DNA of 64,000 nucleotides, from NCBI GenBank assembly GCA_965247975.1, contig OZ252050.1, positions 1 to 64,000 on the forward strand, in the 5' to 3' direction. This document shows, piece by piece, positions 63,589 to 64,000 of this stretch. Every line of letters begins with the position of its first letter. The stretch's first letter is position 1. Source of the DNA: Taishania sp965247975. GTDB lineage: Bacteria > Bacteroidota > Bacteroidia > Flavobacteriales_D > Crocinitomicaceae. The notes beneath the pieces are model-generated. The model was given only the letters and a program-made list of their open reading frames with translations, searched no databases and was not told the origin of the DNA. Made by a program: the position numbers and the translations under genes.

Positions 63589-64000
63589 GCTCTTCCGAAA
63601 ATTCGTTGAAAAAAGGACGGTTTGCTAGTGTTCACATTGATCAATTTATTCAACTCGTGTTCCGACCATTTTGGAATGGAATAATCGAAGAATTGTTTAC
63701 TTGTTCCCATGAGCGGACGTTTGTAGATCGCTTCCATGAAATTTTCAAACCGTAGAAGGAAATCATCTTCTTGGGCGAATTCCTCAATTTGCGCACGATC
63801 CTTGTCCCAATAATGAAACTTGAGCGGCGCATGTTGACTGATCAATCCGCAGGTGATTGCTGGACGAATTTCGTCTGTCATGTTCGGCTTCGAGTAATGA
63901 ATCGTCGCTTGATTTAGGATGATCACCTCACCTTTTTTCGCAGGAACGAGCGTCAACTTTGGTTTGATTTTTTCTTCCAATCCAACAAACGACATCGGTA
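63585..64000 (-). CDS. PhyH family oxygenase 3 (partial, 5' end outside window)
   Basis: The C-terminal 138 or so residues of a third Fe/2OG oxygenase. The distal His is in NQATIHYSKPNMTDEIRPAITC, with the Arg nearby; the HxD part lies beyond the right edge. The C-terminus SFFQRIFGRA again carries the aromatic/basic tail. The frame remains open to the window edge, so the internal ATG at 63995 is not assumed to be the start. Confidence 0.8.
   Translation of the reverse strand, partial: PMSFVGLEEKIKPKLTLVPAKKGEVIILNQATIHYSKPNMTDEIRPAITCGLISQHAPLKFHYWDKDRAQIEEFAQEDDFLLRFENFMEAIYKRPLMGTSKQFFDYSIPKWSEHELNKLINVNTSKPSFFQRIFGRA

Noticed and set aside
1..64000. tRNA, rRNA, insertion sequence transposases, integrases or phage genes
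   Set aside because: None could be recognised on either strand, so the locus cannot be called a mobile island from this window alone.

Overview
The window reads as a chromosome segment of a low-GC member of the Bacteroidota, most likely Flavobacteriales (Crocinitomicaceae/Fluviicola-like at a guess). The evidence is type IX secretion (T9SS) sorting domains of both type A and type B, a PorP/SprF protein, a CzcA pump fused to its own outer-membrane factor, short leaders with TAnnTTTG-type -7 boxes, and no consistent Shine-Dalgarno sequences. No tRNA, rRNA, CRISPR array, transposase or phage gene was seen.

Layout. (1) 1-7058: a sensor kinase and a CzcA/CzcB heavy-metal efflux operon. (2) 7138-10332: a TSUP anion transporter facing a KtrAB-type potassium uptake pair. 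(3) 10570-13290: a GxxExxY gene, a 278-bp tandem array of its own 3' remnants, and three tail-less ssb paralogues. (4) 13562-20315: a rhodanese lipoprotein, a DinB-like protein, a small secreted protein, and then a compact ECF-sigma/anti-sigma/Spy-like sensor/MbnP/MbnH/YHYH cassette that looks like a copper-responsive module. (5) 20321-26521: DUF2207 and LemA, a secreted M43 protease, gpsA and aspartate kinase. (6) 26674-35556: a 2126-residue T9SS adhesin made of 23 repeats of 76 residues, followed by PorP/SprF and an OmpA/PD40 protein.

(7) 35624-64000 is the most unusual part: about 28 kb of surface-glycan or glycolipid biosynthesis and decoration genes. A long minus-strand operon (48254 to 35624) holds a UbiA-GT4-SGNH triple fusion, an SxtK/SxtJ/SxtI-like carbamoylation trio (including a 49-residue DUF5989 gene), a GDP-mannose 3,5-epimerase-like enzyme, a UDP-sugar dehydrogenase, glycosyltransferases and a GT-C/TPR protein. 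Divergent to it are two twitch-type radical SAM genes and a sulfotransferase, then SGNH proteins, a third radical SAM gene, PhyH/2OG oxygenases (one with HxG in place of HxD, as in Fe/2OG halogenases), a Wzt-like ABC ATPase, and cysC-cysD-cysN supplying PAPS.

Taken together, region 7 appears to build a lipid-linked glycan that is carbamoylated, sulfated, acylated, methylated, oxidised and possibly radical-modified or halogenated, then exported. Several of its proteins carry a similar short aromatic/basic segment at one terminus. The product is unknown; the combination is inferred from gene content only.
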